A stretch of DNA of 27,109 nucleotides from CAZVJA01 sp964626885 (GCA_964626885.1 CAZVJA010000057.1:1-27109); one strand, 5' to 3'; positions 8,201 through 17,500 are shown, numbered from the stretch's first letter. Numbers and translations: made by a program. The notes: generated by a model from the letters alone, not told the origin.

Positions 8201-9819
8201 CGCGTAACACAGCAGCCGTGTATTCTTTGGGACAGCTCTACGAAGCGCGCGGCTACCGGAGCGACGCAGCCACATTCTATCGGCGCATCAAGGAGGAATC
8301 GGCAACCGAATCGGCCGCGGACTTCGCGGAGATAGCTGCGCGAGTGGCGGCGATTCCACAAGATTCGCCGTTACGGCGGGAAATCGATCAGGGGCGGAAT
8401 GTTCCCTGGAGCGCGGCCGAACCGATTCGGGAGGACGGAGCGGCGCGGTATCTCGGAATCGAGTTTTTGCCTGTGCCGATTGAAGCGGAGCGCGGCTCGC
8501 TGTTTGACCGCGTGAGCGTCTATCTGCAAGCACAAGGGAAGACACTCCGTTTTCAAGGGGACGAATTCCGCGAGGATTGGCAACTGGAGTTGCCCGAGAC
8601 AAAACTCCCCTATCGCTCCCTCGTGCAGTTGGCCCGCGGCTGGGGTTTGGGACATCTGCTGGTTGTTCGCCTGGGGACCGAGTTGTTCGGCGTTTCGGTG
8701 CTCGACGAGCGGGGCGAAACCAACGCGAAAGTTCTCTGGAGAATCGACACATCCGGAGATTCCGCGCTGCATCGCAGCACAAACCCGTTCCAGTTCGAAC
8801 CGGCTGTCTTCGGTTTCGGCACGGACGAATTGCGGTTGATGGATCGGTTTGGGTGGAAATGCGGGCGCATCGGACCGGTACGGCCGACGTATTTCTGCCT
8901 TCTTGACGGAGCACGTCTCGTCTGCGTCGACACGCTCACGGGAGCGACTCTCTGGGAACGTCACGGGATCTCGCATGATGCGGTTTGCGACGGCGACGAA
9001 CGCTGTGTGATTCTGGGACGGACCGACTCGCGCCGCGTCGAGATCCTGAGAGCCGCCGATGGCAAGCAGATCAAGGATGCCGAACTCCCGGCGACTCCCG
9101 AGGAGTTTCTGCAATGGAAGCGGACCAAAGGTCTGCTGAAACGAGAGTCGGCTGAAGCGACCATCATCGAGCAGATCGATTTGTTCACCGGAACCGACGA
9201 TTGGAAATCGAGATTTCCTTCCGGAAGTTTACCGTTCGAACTCGATTCGAAAATGCTTGGCGTCATCACGACCGCAGGGTGGCTGCATCTGATCTCACGG
9301 GACGACGGGCGGGAAGTTGCGCGGCACGAGATCGATCGTCCGGAGCAATTGTCGAGCATCCACGTAAGCCGCGACGATCGTCAGTTTCACGTCGTGCTGT
9401 CTGCTCCAATCGATCCGCAGATGCAGCGCTGGATCAGTGAGCGCGGCGAGTTTCGCAATCCGGTGGTCAACGGCGCGATGCATGCGATCGACCGTCGTAC
9501 CGGGCGAATTGTCTGGCAGGCGCGCCTGGTAAATGAAGCCTTCCAGCTCGATCAGCCGCGCGAAGCGCCGTTCCTCGTGTTGAATTATCGCCGTGCGACC
9601 GATCTGGACGAGCGTCGTCAGGATGGCAAATTCGTGACCCGCTTGATCGATAAGCGAACCGGCAAAGATCTGATGAATGACGAACTGAAAATCACGAGTG
9701 GGGACCGGCAAAGCAGAGTGCGGTGGATGGGATGCACGACCGTCGAAACTTCTCCTGATGAGCAGGCAGTCGACGTGGTTCTCCCCAACAAGACGGTGCG
9801 GTTTCGTTACGGCCGGTAG
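5260..9819 (+). CDS. Large exported protein with PQQ-type beta-propeller repeats and a helical repeat segment
   Basis: This 1519-residue protein resembles the outer-membrane-assembly (BamB)/PQQ-like repeat proteins common in planctomycetes; its biochemical role is unknown. A hydrophobic stretch QSLLAAAVLCGLAAFGRA (31-48) after a basic N-terminus looks like a signal peptide, so it is probably periplasmic. Residues 55-270 are alpha-helical, TPR-like. A first propeller (about 290-735) shows repeated xALDxxTGxxxW blades: IALDVRSGVLLW (350s), AAWNARTGDEAW (447), AVGAADGKLQW (509), RALNIETGELLW (626), SAVDCNTGETVW (666). A helical segment follows (about 748-1050), then a second propeller with VCVDTLTGATLW (1220) and HAIDRRTGRIVW (1406). 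AGAGG sits just before the ATG. PQQ-enzyme catalytic residues are not recognisable, so a scaffold or binding role is more likely than a dehydrogenase. Confidence 0.85.
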   Translation: MAPRTQQRGWCLVHCPRPSTKRPGRVQWFRQSLLAAAVLCGLAAFGRANDTATGPTTDDTLSNSAQVPVRREIQLLLAEAEANIDAGRFDAALPVLDRVFALHEEGFVPAKEGHRYVSARGEANRLYLRIPLVQRQRWEEQYGTAARESLMAAVTRQDERGLTEIAVRFAPMRVGRDALRALSALYLDGGRFDEAAGISLRLVEHPLADSHDVAIGTARLVASWIRDGETARARKYLQDRREYIASATLQTVHGARPLSDWLQEHYPQLDQHKPPQTANHSETRVQETSPHSQLPSPVSEWEAAVLPAGDVAAFVNAAVQSWVARGVSVVWNQSPVLIGSTAVVRGIDELIALDVRSGVLLWKTSIGSLLSSIADNPKMLENELSARFTADAVSDRLLSDPVQGTLCTDGERVYGVVELKVPDATQFSAFRGRGRGLQELTSYSNRLAAWNARTGDEAWRLEEVSVNDSSAAGSNDDSGESLLFVHGPGLCRNGTLYATATIGAEMHLLAVGAADGKLQWTLPMADVPSAMMLSPRHRRLACPAAFSGGTLLCTTCAGVVMACDLSTRSWKWAFRYKRDDVPTLTQIGRGRRAPDQFVRWWDFWRSSTVAVADGRAIFATPDSDAIRALNIETGELLWERPRGAGLFVAHVSHDRLFVVEETAVSAVDCNTGETVWHANVGPAAAAGTTVGGKYFLPLRTGDLAVVTLADGSVFRSGMPVDAPLGTLIATDGGILSLTPERIVKLASLQEQQQKFADQLAKSPNSPSLMIRSALLDRQAGDFDEAQSKLRTLLQQPGKEDERQTARKALRETLLANLRARPDRLDSISREIAALVDNPSDRVEWQRATLRAQREIGRFANAAESCFDLLTIDPAGMASTIDEPGHVNAVRLDRFVWGELSDLTEAADSEQLLAMDAVFHKKLDQLAASPDPLVLERFVARVDGLRWEAAARERIGGRGAQGVGFLRDQLRLFEQIDGRDRSRNTAAVYSLGQLYEARGYRSDAATFYRRIKEESATESAADFAEIAARVAAIPQDSPLRREIDQGRNVPWSAAEPIREDGAARYLGIEFLPVPIEAERGSLFDRVSVYLQAQGKTLRFQGDEFREDWQLELPETKLPYRSLVQLARGWGLGHLLVVRLGTELFGVSVLDERGETNAKVLWRIDTSGDSALHRSTNPFQFEPAVFGFGTDELRLMDRFGWKCGRIGPVRPTYFCLLDGARLVCVDTLTGATLWERHGISHDAVCDGDERCVILGRTDSRRVEILRAADGKQIKDAELPATPEEFLQWKRTKGLLKRESAEATIIEQIDLFTGTDDWKSRFPSGSLPFELDSKMLGVITTAGWLHLISRDDGREVARHEIDRPEQLSSIHVSRDDRQFHVVLSAPIDPQMQRWISERGEFRNPVVNGAMHAIDRRTGRIVWQARLVNEAFQLDQPREAPFLVLNYRRATDLDERRQDGKFVTRLIDKRTGKDLMNDELKITSGDRQSRVRWMGCTTVETSPDEQAVDVVLPNKTVRFRYGR

Positions 9820-9891
9820 GGCGAGCTGCTTGGCGAGCAGATGAGTGCGGGATGCATCACGCGTAGTGTAAAGGTCCAGGACGCGCGAGGA

Positions 9892-10698
9892 TCAGCCCGC
9901 GTCGGATGCGTCTTCCATGCCGGACTGTTGCAGTTGCCGGATGAAATCTTCGTCCATGCCCGCCGCGCGCCGCGGTTCGTGGTGAAATCTGTCGCCGCAG
10001 GCCTTGGTGGGACGTATCGGCCAGTGAAGATGGCTGCAATAGGTCTCCCAGTCGGTTTTGTCGGAGGGCTTGAGACGGCGCAGCCATTCGAGTCCGAAGG
10101 CCACATGGCCGATTTCGTCCCGATGAATGACGCGCATGATGGCGGCGCTGCGCTCATCCGCGACCTTGAGAAAGTACTCCTCGAACTCCAGCGTATGATC
10201 GAGATTGCGCCCCTCGAAGGTGAGCGGAAGACCGGCGAGGTAATCGAGAACCGACGTGTAGGTAAGCGCTTTCTTCCAGATGTAGGCGTTCACGGGGAGT
10301 GAGCCGAATGGGACTCCGAGTTCGGCGGCACGGTTCGCGTGTAGACGCGTATGCCGCTGCTCGTCCTGCATCACCCGGACCATCCCTTTCCGGAATTCCG
10401 GCGGAGCATCGGGGAAGGCGAGCAGAACGAACCCCATGACTTCGAGTGCCTGCAATTCGTGATTCGCCATGATGTGATGCGCGACAGCCCGCTTCGACAG
10501 GTTCTCGAAGGCAGCTGGGCGGGGCATGGCTGGCGCTCCGCGACGCGGCGCGAATTGCAGATTCGCTGGCCGTCCGGGCATCTCGGGGCGACGAGCAGCG
10601 CCGGAAGATTCGTCCGTCAGCGGTTCTTCGGGAGCGGCGAGTTTTTCGTCGAGTGAGTTCGACAGCACCACACGCTCCGCAAACTGTCGCAGTTCCAT
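9892..10698 (-). CDS. Ferritin-like di-iron protein, DUF455 family
   Basis: The 268-residue product matches the DUF455 group of ferritin-like proteins, whose function is not established. Probable carboxylate/histidine di-iron ligands are ANHELQALE (Glu81, Glu86), DEQRH (Glu113, His116), Glu171-Glu174 region and HRDEIGHVAFGLEWL (Glu195, His198), spaced as in a four-helix bundle. No signal peptide is present, so it is cytoplasmic. Residues 20-65 are a poorly conserved, Pro/Arg-rich linker. The ATG at 10698 is chosen; a TTG two codons upstream is an alternative. It is preceded by a 57-codon zinc-ribbon gene on the same strand (67 nt gap) and converges with the PQQ-repeat gene, with 72 nt between the two stop codons. 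Family assignment is firm. The substrate is unknown. Confidence 0.88.
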   Translation of the reverse strand: MELRQFAERVVLSNSLDEKLAAPEEPLTDESSGAARRPEMPGRPANLQFAPRRGAPAMPRPAAFENLSKRAVAHHIMANHELQALEVMGFVLLAFPDAPPEFRKGMVRVMQDEQRHTRLHANRAAELGVPFGSLPVNAYIWKKALTYTSVLDYLAGLPLTFEGRNLDHTLEFEEYFLKVADERSAAIMRVIHRDEIGHVAFGLEWLRRLKPSDKTDWETYCSHLHWPIRPTKACGDRFHHEPRRAAGMDEDFIRQLQQSGMEDASDAG

Positions 10699-10765
10699 GA
10701 TCAAGACTTTCGCGTGCGGGCTGCAAAAGTTTTAGCGGTTGGCTGGTGGGAGATTGACGCGATGT

Positions 10766-10939
10766 TCAGCCGCGTCCCCCTTCGCAGCAGGTTTCGCAGA
10801 TGGTGTGGCATCGTTCGCAAACGAGTTTTTGGCGAATCTCGAGGAGGCTCCCTCCGCAGACGGGACACGCACATTGGTTTGATTCCGCACGGCGGTCGTT
10901 CGATTGGCGGATTTGATCCGAAGTCGTTTGATGTTCCAT
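10766..10939 (-). CDS. Small cysteine-rich zinc-ribbon protein (57 residues)
   Basis: This short gene is supported by three things seen in the sequence: an ATG at 10939, a strong GGAGGAG ribosome binding site 5 nt upstream, and a cysteine pattern that would be unlikely by chance. The pattern is CACPVCGG (Cys23, 25, 28), then CERCHTICETCC (Cys41, 44, 48, 51, 52), ending in EGGRG and a TGA at 10766-10768. The first 22 residues are polar and probably flexible. CPxCG plus CxxC is the layout of a zinc ribbon, as in many small nucleic-acid or protein-binding adaptors; the extra cysteines could bind a second metal. It lies 67 nt upstream of the DUF455 di-iron gene on the same strand, so the two are probably one transcript. 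Function is unknown. Divergent from the gene at 11147. Confidence 0.72.
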   Translation of the reverse strand: MEHQTTSDQIRQSNDRRAESNQCACPVCGGSLLEIRQKLVCERCHTICETCCEGGRG

Positions 10940-11146
10940 CGATTCTCCTCCGTGAGACGCTCCGTTCGTACTTTGTTTTCAAGCTTCGCTGCATCGTGAC
11001 GGTTTGCTGAAGGAGTGTCAAACAATCGGTCCTTGGGGCGTCCGACGACAAGATCGGCTTGTCGGCTTCAGCCGGCGGGGATAACCTTTACTACTTGGAG
11101 TTCTTCTTGGCCGGGTTGGTCTGGCGGCGGTTTGGAGGCAGCCCGA

Positions 11147-12175
11147 ATGTTTCGATCTGTAAAGCTGATGATTCTGGCTGTTGCCCTTCTTGCGGCCGGT
11201 CATACCGCGAGTGCCGCCGGTAAAGACCCAAAGATTGCCGTTTCCGTCCGAAAGGCGCTCGACTTTCTCGCTCGCGAGCAGCGCCGTCAGGGATATTGGG
11301 AAGCCACGGGTGGACAATACCGTGTGGCGATGACGGCTCTGGCCGCCAATGCCCTGGCCTGCGAAGGGTCGACGACAACTCGCGGAAAGTATTCCGAGAA
11401 TATTCGCCGCGCGGTCGATTATCTGATCGAGACCTCCAATCCTGGGAATGGTCTCATCGGGTACAGCAAAGATTACCACTACATGTACGGGCATGGGTTT
11501 TCGATGCTGTTTCTGTCGCAGATTTACGGCGAGGAAGAGGATGTTCAACGACGGATGGAGCTGCGTCGCGTGTTGACCAAGGCGGTCGAGTTTTGCGGCA
11601 GCGCCCAAACTTCGGCGGGAGGTTGGGGATATGTCTCCGCAAAAGACGGCAATGACTTCGACGAAGGATCGACCTGCATCACTCAGGTGCAGGGTTTGCG
11701 CGCCTGCCGTAACGCCGGAATTCCGGTTCCCAAGGAAGTGATCGATAACGCCCTGGAGTACATCAAGAAGTGCACGACCTCCGACGGCGGAGTGCAATAC
11801 AGCATTCGCGGGGGGGGCGCTCGTCCCGCAATCACGGCGGCGGCAGTCGCCTGCTTGTTCAGCTCCGGCGAATACGAAGGGGAATACGTTAAGAAACTGC
11901 TGGGATTTTGTGAGAAGAATGTGTGGCCCAGTTCGTCACGCACCCGGTATTTCGGGCATTGGCATTACACGCATTATTACTTTTCCCAAGTGATGTTTCG
12001 TCTCGGGGGAGAGCAGTGGGACAGGTACTTCAACGAGGTCAGCAAAGAGATTCTGTTGAAGCAATCGGCGTCGGGAGCTTGGAAAGAAGGTCCCTACGGT
12101 CCGGTCTATCCGACGGCGATTAACGCCACAATTCTGCAAATCGATAACGGCTTTCTGCCGATCTACCAACGGTGA
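11147..12175 (+). CDS. Exported terpenoid-cyclase/prenyltransferase-like alpha-toroid protein
   Basis: The 342-residue product begins with a signal peptide (hydrophobic 7-17, cleavage likely after the ASA at 21-23). The rest is a series of paired helices with the QW-like repeat signature of the squalene-cyclase/protein-prenyltransferase fold: QRRQGYWEATGG (45-56), AGGWGYVSAKDG (157-168), TSDGGVQYS (211-219) and SGAWKEGPYGPVYPTA (309-324), each followed by an alanine-rich helix such as TAAAVACLF. The catalytic DxDD acid motif of squalene-hopene cyclases is not seen, and the protein is about half their length, so it is unlikely to make hopanoids. Planctomycetes carry many such secreted toroids of unknown role. 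GGAGG 8 nt before the ATG at 11147 decides the start; the frame is open 44 codons further upstream without a binding site. The divergent gap 10940-11146 must hold its promoter. Confidence 0.85.
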   Translation: MFRSVKLMILAVALLAAGHTASAAGKDPKIAVSVRKALDFLAREQRRQGYWEATGGQYRVAMTALAANALACEGSTTTRGKYSENIRRAVDYLIETSNPGNGLIGYSKDYHYMYGHGFSMLFLSQIYGEEEDVQRRMELRRVLTKAVEFCGSAQTSAGGWGYVSAKDGNDFDEGSTCITQVQGLRACRNAGIPVPKEVIDNALEYIKKCTTSDGGVQYSIRGGGARPAITAAAVACLFSSGEYEGEYVKKLLGFCEKNVWPSSSRTRYFGHWHYTHYYFSQVMFRLGGEQWDRYFNEVSKEILLKQSASGAWKEGPYGPVYPTAINATILQIDNGFLPIYQR

Positions 12176-12212
12176 ACACTTAAACCGGCAGTAGAAGTCA
12201 CCGATCTTTTTT
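12170..12212 (+). terminator. Possible intrinsic terminator after the toroid gene
   Basis: CGGTGA (12170-12175, overlapping the stop codon) pairs with TCACCG (12198-12203), and a run of six T residues follows at 12207-12212. The stem is only 6 bp and the loop is 22 nt, so it is a weak candidate. Confidence 0.35.
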
Positions 12213-12427
12213 GCGGTTTGTTTTCCCGGCTGGCCGATTTTTGAGGCTGCTTCTCCAGCCGATAGAGGGCGAGTTGGTTTCCTCCGAAGAATCACGTTTT
12301 TTTTCGTCCAGTTGTGGAAAAGGCCTCTTCACCGGGTCCGGGAATGATAGGGTTCGGTGTTTTTCCGGTGTTCGGATGTAACCGGGTGTGGGGACTTCTA
12401 TTTATGTCGATCGGTTTCAGAAACCGC

Positions 12428-12455
12428 TTGACAGTCGTAAAATGGGGGTGATAAC
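12428..12455 (+). promoter_or_regulatory. Sigma-70 type promoter upstream of the gene at 12481
   Basis: A perfect -35 box TTGACA (12428-12433) is followed after 16 nt by GATAAC (12450-12455), which matches TATAAT at four positions. Transcription would start near 12462. An AAGGA motif at 12465-12469 then precedes the ATG at 12481 by 11 nt. It sits in the 305-nt gap 12176-12480, where no gene is evident. Confidence 0.55.
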
Positions 12456-12480
12456 GTAACAGGTAAGGACGGGCCAACTT

Positions 12481-14079
12481 ATGAGCCGCACCCCGCGGCG
12501 AAGCGGTTTCCTTTTTCGAACGTCGATTCGTCTTCAGCACTTATCTGTAACTTTTTTGGGGTGGAATGCTCCGTCGTTGTGGCGGATGCAAGTCGCGGTT
12601 GAAGGCTCGTCACAGCTTCGCGACCTTTCTCGGCGATGTGTTGAGCAAAGGATTCTCTCGGTGCGACGAACGACAGCAGTGTCTCGCAATGCCAGCCTAA
12701 AGCGGCAGTGCGCGCTTTTTCCTCACAGGCTGGGGACCACGGCATTCGCATTCCTCTGCTGGGGGGCACTCTGCGGAAGCTCAAGTGCGTTAGCTCAAGA
12801 GGAAGCGAAGGCCGCACCGGAAGCAACTCCCCCAAAGGCTAGTCCTCCCGGCGATTCGAAAGCTTTGGAAGGTCTTCCGGAAGTCTTCAAGATCAACAAG
12901 CCGCCGCTGATTACGCCGGAAGAGCTGAAGGAGTTCAACACTCCGCGGCAAAACGAGTACAGAAACAACAACCGCAACGGCAAAATCGACCGCGATTTGA
13001 TCCGTCAAGCCGTTCGCGCCCGGGTCTTCAGCCTGACGATGTTGAAAGCAGAGACCGACGCCGAAAAAGCGGAAGGGCACAAGATTGTCGAGACGTTTCG
13101 ACGAGAGATCTATGAATGCGGCAACACCGCGACGGCCGCGGACAAGAAGGCCATTCGCGAGGTGCTGCTGAAGGAAGTGGTCGACCGCTGCAAAGACATC
13201 CTCGACAACCACCTCCATTTTTATCCGCGAATGCAGGCCGTGATCCTGTTGGGCAATTTGAATTTGCTCGAAGGGGAGGGAGCGATCCGTGACGAGGCTT
13301 ACCTGCCGGCAATTGAACCGCTTCTACAAGCTCTCGATGAACCCGGTCAAATTGACCCCATCAAGTTAAGGGCCGTCGTTGGACTGATTCGCATTAACCT
13401 TCATGTCCCCAATCCTCCCTCTCCGCAATTACGGATTCACATGGGGGAGAGCATGATTCGCGAGTTGGGCAACGCCGGAGCTCACGAGTGGTACCAGGCG
13501 CGCCTGCTTGAAGGGCTCGGGTCGATCGATCAAGTCAATGACCTGCAGGGCAAGCCGTTCATTATCACCGCGATTCAGGGTGTTCTACGAGATAAAGGGC
13601 GGCCGTGGATCGCGCGTGCCGCCGCGGCGAAAGCTCTTGGCCGTGCTCAATTGACGCCGGAGATGGACGTTGATCTCTTCGCCGTCGATATTGTGAATCT
13701 CGCTCTGGAGATGACTGCGGCGTTCAATGGCCAGAATGGAAAAAAATCGTACTTTTGGTCGCGCTGCTTCTGGGATCTCTATTGCGCGTTCAAGCCGGAT
13801 ATGGAGGAGTCCAAGGCGGGGCGCAACGTCGGCTTGCTCAATAAGATTACCCGTCCTGGAATGGGGAAGTTTAACAAAGTGAAGGAAGCGTACGACCAAT
13901 GTCGTCCGCTCGTGGAGCATGCCCTCGCGTCGAAGGAGGCAAATTTCCCCAAAGAGTTGCTAACTCCGGTGCAGAACTGGCTCCAGTCGAACGCTCCCGC
14001 CGATTACTTCAAGCAGGTGCCGACAAAGCAGGCTTCTGACGGAACCCGGCCAAAAGCCGCGGAAAGTCGCGAGAATTAG
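12481..14079 (+). CDS. Exported alpha-helical protein of unknown function
   Basis: I do not recognise a named family. The frame gives 532 residues. A hydrophobic stretch at 85-98 ending in SSALAQ (cleavage about 105) looks like a signal peptide, but it lies unusually far from the first ATG. A GTG at 12661 (codon 61) with AAAGGA 8 nt upstream would place it normally, giving a 472-residue precursor. The ATG at 12481 is kept because a promoter and AAGGA motif precede it. After an Ala/Pro/Lys-rich linker (106-135), the body is helical, with HEAT-like alternation at PRMQAVILLGNL, PIKLRAVVGLIRINL and PWIARAAAAKALGRA. It is probably periplasmic and may be a solenoid scaffold. The C-terminus is hydrophilic. 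It lies in a row of exported-protein genes on the plus strand. Confidence 0.75.
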   Translation: MSRTPRRSGFLFRTSIRLQHLSVTFLGWNAPSLWRMQVAVEGSSQLRDLSRRCVEQRILSVRRTTAVSRNASLKRQCALFPHRLGTTAFAFLCWGALCGSSSALAQEEAKAAPEATPPKASPPGDSKALEGLPEVFKINKPPLITPEELKEFNTPRQNEYRNNNRNGKIDRDLIRQAVRARVFSLTMLKAETDAEKAEGHKIVETFRREIYECGNTATAADKKAIREVLLKEVVDRCKDILDNHLHFYPRMQAVILLGNLNLLEGEGAIRDEAYLPAIEPLLQALDEPGQIDPIKLRAVVGLIRINLHVPNPPSPQLRIHMGESMIRELGNAGAHEWYQARLLEGLGSIDQVNDLQGKPFIITAIQGVLRDKGRPWIARAAAAKALGRAQLTPEMDVDLFAVDIVNLALEMTAAFNGQNGKKSYFWSRCFWDLYCAFKPDMEESKAGRNVGLLNKITRPGMGKFNKVKEAYDQCRPLVEHALASKEANFPKELLTPVQNWLQSNAPADYFKQVPTKQASDGTRPKAAESREN

Positions 14080-14547
14080 ACGCAGTTGAGCTCGCGCGAG
14101 GTTCCGCAGCGCTTCCACTCCTGTCAGTGGCTTCTCTTCGCGACACGTTCACCAGCGAATGATCGTGTCCGTTGAACCGAAGACCCATCGAGCCAACCGT
14201 TTGCCTGAGTTCCTTTCTTCCAAGGGACTTGCGAAGGCCGCCGATTCTGCTCTTCCCCCGATTTGCACCGGCTGATATCTTCCCGCCCCTCTCTCCCGAT
14301 CACCCCTCCATACCATCCTGAACACCCCTCGTTCCAGACAGGACGAGTTTCGGCGTTACATCCCGCTCTGGATCTCATGCAGACCAGCTGAGGATGCGGC
14401 CGGGCGTCCTCGTCCAAGGTTCGGTTGATTCAAATGACTCTCGTGTCAGCTTCGTGCTTCATTCGCGGAGCAACACGCAAATTTATGGAAACGGCCGTCT
14501 TGCTCGCTCTACACCAGCCGGGCAAGGCACTAATTCGGGAGAGAATC
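14080..14547. other. Intergenic region without a supportable gene
   Basis: These 468 nt separate two exported-protein genes. A 5-bp stem CCACT/AGTGG (14115-14130) followed by a pyrimidine-rich CTTCTCTTC stretch could be a weak terminator for the upstream gene. A minus-strand frame at 14124-14417 and the in-frame extension of the downstream gene (from 14425) have no good ribosome binding site or family-like sequence. No consensus promoter stands out. Confidence 0.45.
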
Positions 14548-17500
14548 GTGGTTCGATTGCGATCAATTCGATCAGCCGTCACGGTGCTCTTATTGCTCAC
14601 GGCGTTGATCGGTTCCGGCTGTCAAATGTGGCAAGTCGAGCCTTCCGTCTGGCTGGATGAAAACACCACGAAGAACGTGGAAGCGGTTCGCGTCGTCTTG
14701 AACTCGGATAGCTGGCACGTCAATCGAAAATGGACTCCCGAGGGAGAATGGAAGACACGACGCGGGGCGCTCCCCGCCCCTTCCGAAATGCGCTGGCTGT
14801 TTGCCCTGGTAAAAGAAAACCCCAAAGATGAGCCGTCCGCTCCGGTCTCGTCCCCGAAATTCTTGAAGATGCGCGCGGACGGTCCCACGGCCGTTCCGAC
14901 GAAATCCGCGATCAAGGAACGTTCCGGTCCTCAAACGACTCAAAACGTCCAGTCGATTGATCCCCGCTCGCAGGTGATTCGAGCGCAAAGCCCCGGCGAA
15001 TCGTCGGTCGCTAACCAGGGTACGCAAACTGATCGTCCCCCGATCTCAACAGTCGGCGGACAACCTTCAACCAAGGGCGCGACTCAGGTACCGCCTGCAT
15101 CAACAAGTGCTCATGCGGCCGACAAACACGCGGAGAAGAATGCTTCCAGCCCGATACCCGCAATTGCGACGGACTCAAATTCGACAACCGCGAGACCAAC
15201 AGCGGATGAGGAACATGCAGAACACCCCGACGATCCCCGCCACGAGGAGCGCCAGGAGACTGTGACGGGGACATGGGATGGCTTTTGGCCATTGGGAATC
15301 GAGCAATTGATTGCTGCCACGGCAACTGAAGGGGGCAACACCGGAATTGCAACGGAAGGTGAAAAACGTGCGGCCTACCTCCGTTGTCTTTCGACACTGG
15401 CATGCAGCGACAACCTCGTTGGATGGAACGCCACGATCCTCTGGGCTCGGCATCACCCGGCCGATGCCGTCGCCGCGGCCCCCATTCTCGAACGACTGGT
15501 GACCGATCCGCCCGATTATGATCCGCGCACGGGAAAGCACGTCTTCCCGAACGCACGGCCGAACGACGAAACGCCCGCCGGGTCGCAATCGTCATCGGCA
15601 ACGCTCTCCCGCGATGCGGTCGCGGATGCTGGAGCGACTGCCGTCAAAACCTGGCAAAAATTGACCGGAGTCGATCAGGCAGAAGCTCAAATGGCTGAGC
15701 ACACTCCATCTCGGCAAATCTCCGAGGCGATGAGGCTGGCGGCCGCCGAGGCTTGGTGCCTGGTGCTCGCCCACGACGAATCCGACCCGACGGAGGGGCT
15801 TGCTCCGATCGGACGGTTGCTCGAACGAGTCGATTTGCCGGTGAATGTGCGGGGTGAACTGTTTCGCGGTGTCGCCCGATGGATTGCCCCGGTCGATATT
15901 CCCCGTCTGGAGAATGCACTCCGCGAGGTGTATGAGGATGAGGATCAAAAAGAGCGGGTGATGGTTGCAATTCGTCGCGCGGCAATCGAGTCCTGCCTCA
16001 TCCATGCCCTGTGGAGTTCGTCGCGGACTGCGACCGGCGAGTCTGCTGAAAGCTCCGTCGCCGAAGGATCGTCCACCGAGAATTCCGCGAAGGAAAAAAC
16101 AGCCGAGTCGGAAACTGCTGTTTCGTCTGAGTCGCAGCGCTCTGCGTCCGAGGCTCCCCTGCCATTCAATCCGGAAGATTGGCCGGAAACGTCTCGGTCA
16201 TGCCGGAACGACCCCGATCCGCTGATTCGTTGGACCTACGGCAAATGGCTGGCGAGAGTCCGTGCGCCGGATGCTCTGGAAGTGTTGAAATCGCAGCTGC
16301 ATGATGTCGATCTCCGCGTTCGCGATGAGGCGGCCGCCAGTCTTGCGGTCTTGCACACGGACGAAGCTCGAAACGAACTCCGTTCCTATTCGGAGCGTTC
16401 TCGCGATCGGCTGCGAGCCACCGCCCTTGGAGGTCTTTCCTCCTGGGGGCTGCAGGAGCTGAACCCCTACGTCAGGGATGAGTCGTACATCGTACGGAAT
16501 GTCGTTGCGGCCGAGATTGGTCGCAAGCCGTCCGTGGAATCGGCCGTACTGCTACAGGAACTGCTGGTTGACGCGAGCACGGAAGTGCAGCAGTCGGCGG
16601 TGGATGCGGTCAAGAATTGGGATGATACACTGGCCATTCCGTTGTTATTGCACGGCATGCGCGACAGCTCGGCGAAGACGCGTCAGGAATGTTATCGAGC
16701 GTTGACCAAGCGGCGAAAGATTGCCACGCCGTATCGTTTTGACGGATCGCGCGACGAGCGGGCGAAAGCGGTACAAGAAATCGTCCAGAAGGAGAATCTC
16801 CCCGCGAGTTATGTCGCGAAGATCGCGCGGTCGGGATTGCAAACCGCCGCAAAGGTCGATGCGCTGCATGTCAAAGAGGTTCAGTCGCTCTTGCAGGAAT
16901 TGGAGGCGAGTACCCCACAATCTCCAGAGAGTCAATCGGTGTTGGAACGGTTGAAGAAGTTGAGCACGGTCGATGTTCCGCTGCTTGAGGAATCGCTCGC
17001 GCACGGGAGCAACGGGACGACGACAATCGTGGCACGCGAGGTGCTGCCGCAGATCAGCCCTGCTCACGCGGCGCTGCTCGATCTGGAAAGCCCGGATGTG
17101 TCGATTCGTCGGCGAGGAGCATCGGCCTTGTCACAATTGGGGCAGACCGCCAGCTTGAGCCCCTTGGTGTTGCGCCGACTGCGTGAAGCCCTCGTTCAGG
17201 AGCAAGATCGCTGGGTCTGGCGCGCCGCGCTAAATGCGGTTGCTGCCGACGCGACGGACGAAACCGGGGAGATCGCGCTGCTCGCGGTGAATCATGCCTG
17301 GCCGGATATTCGCGAGTTGGGTTGCGAATATGTTTCTCATCATGGTCAGCCCCGCATGGCCTTATGGTTGCTCCCCTTGCTCGACGATTCCAGTAAGACG
17401 GTGCAGCTCGCTGCAATCCGGGCGCTCGGAAAATGCCACAATCCGATCGCGCTCGATGGATTGCCTTCCGAACCTGCGAGCCCCGGGCGGCGGCGCGGGC

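Noticed and set aside
6585..9114. Long minus-strand frames (for example 6585-7490, 7487-8275 and 8371-9114)
   Set aside because: They lie wholly inside the PQQ-repeat gene and show no conserved motifs.
9820..9891. Short inverted repeat CTGCT/AGCAG between the convergent PQQ and DUF455 genes
   Set aside because: Only 5 bp and no U-run on either strand; not enough to call a terminator.
10714..11025. Plus- and minus-strand frames of about 97 codons around the zinc-ribbon gene
   Set aside because: The 57-codon minus-strand frame explains the region better, with its strong ribosome binding site and cysteine pattern.
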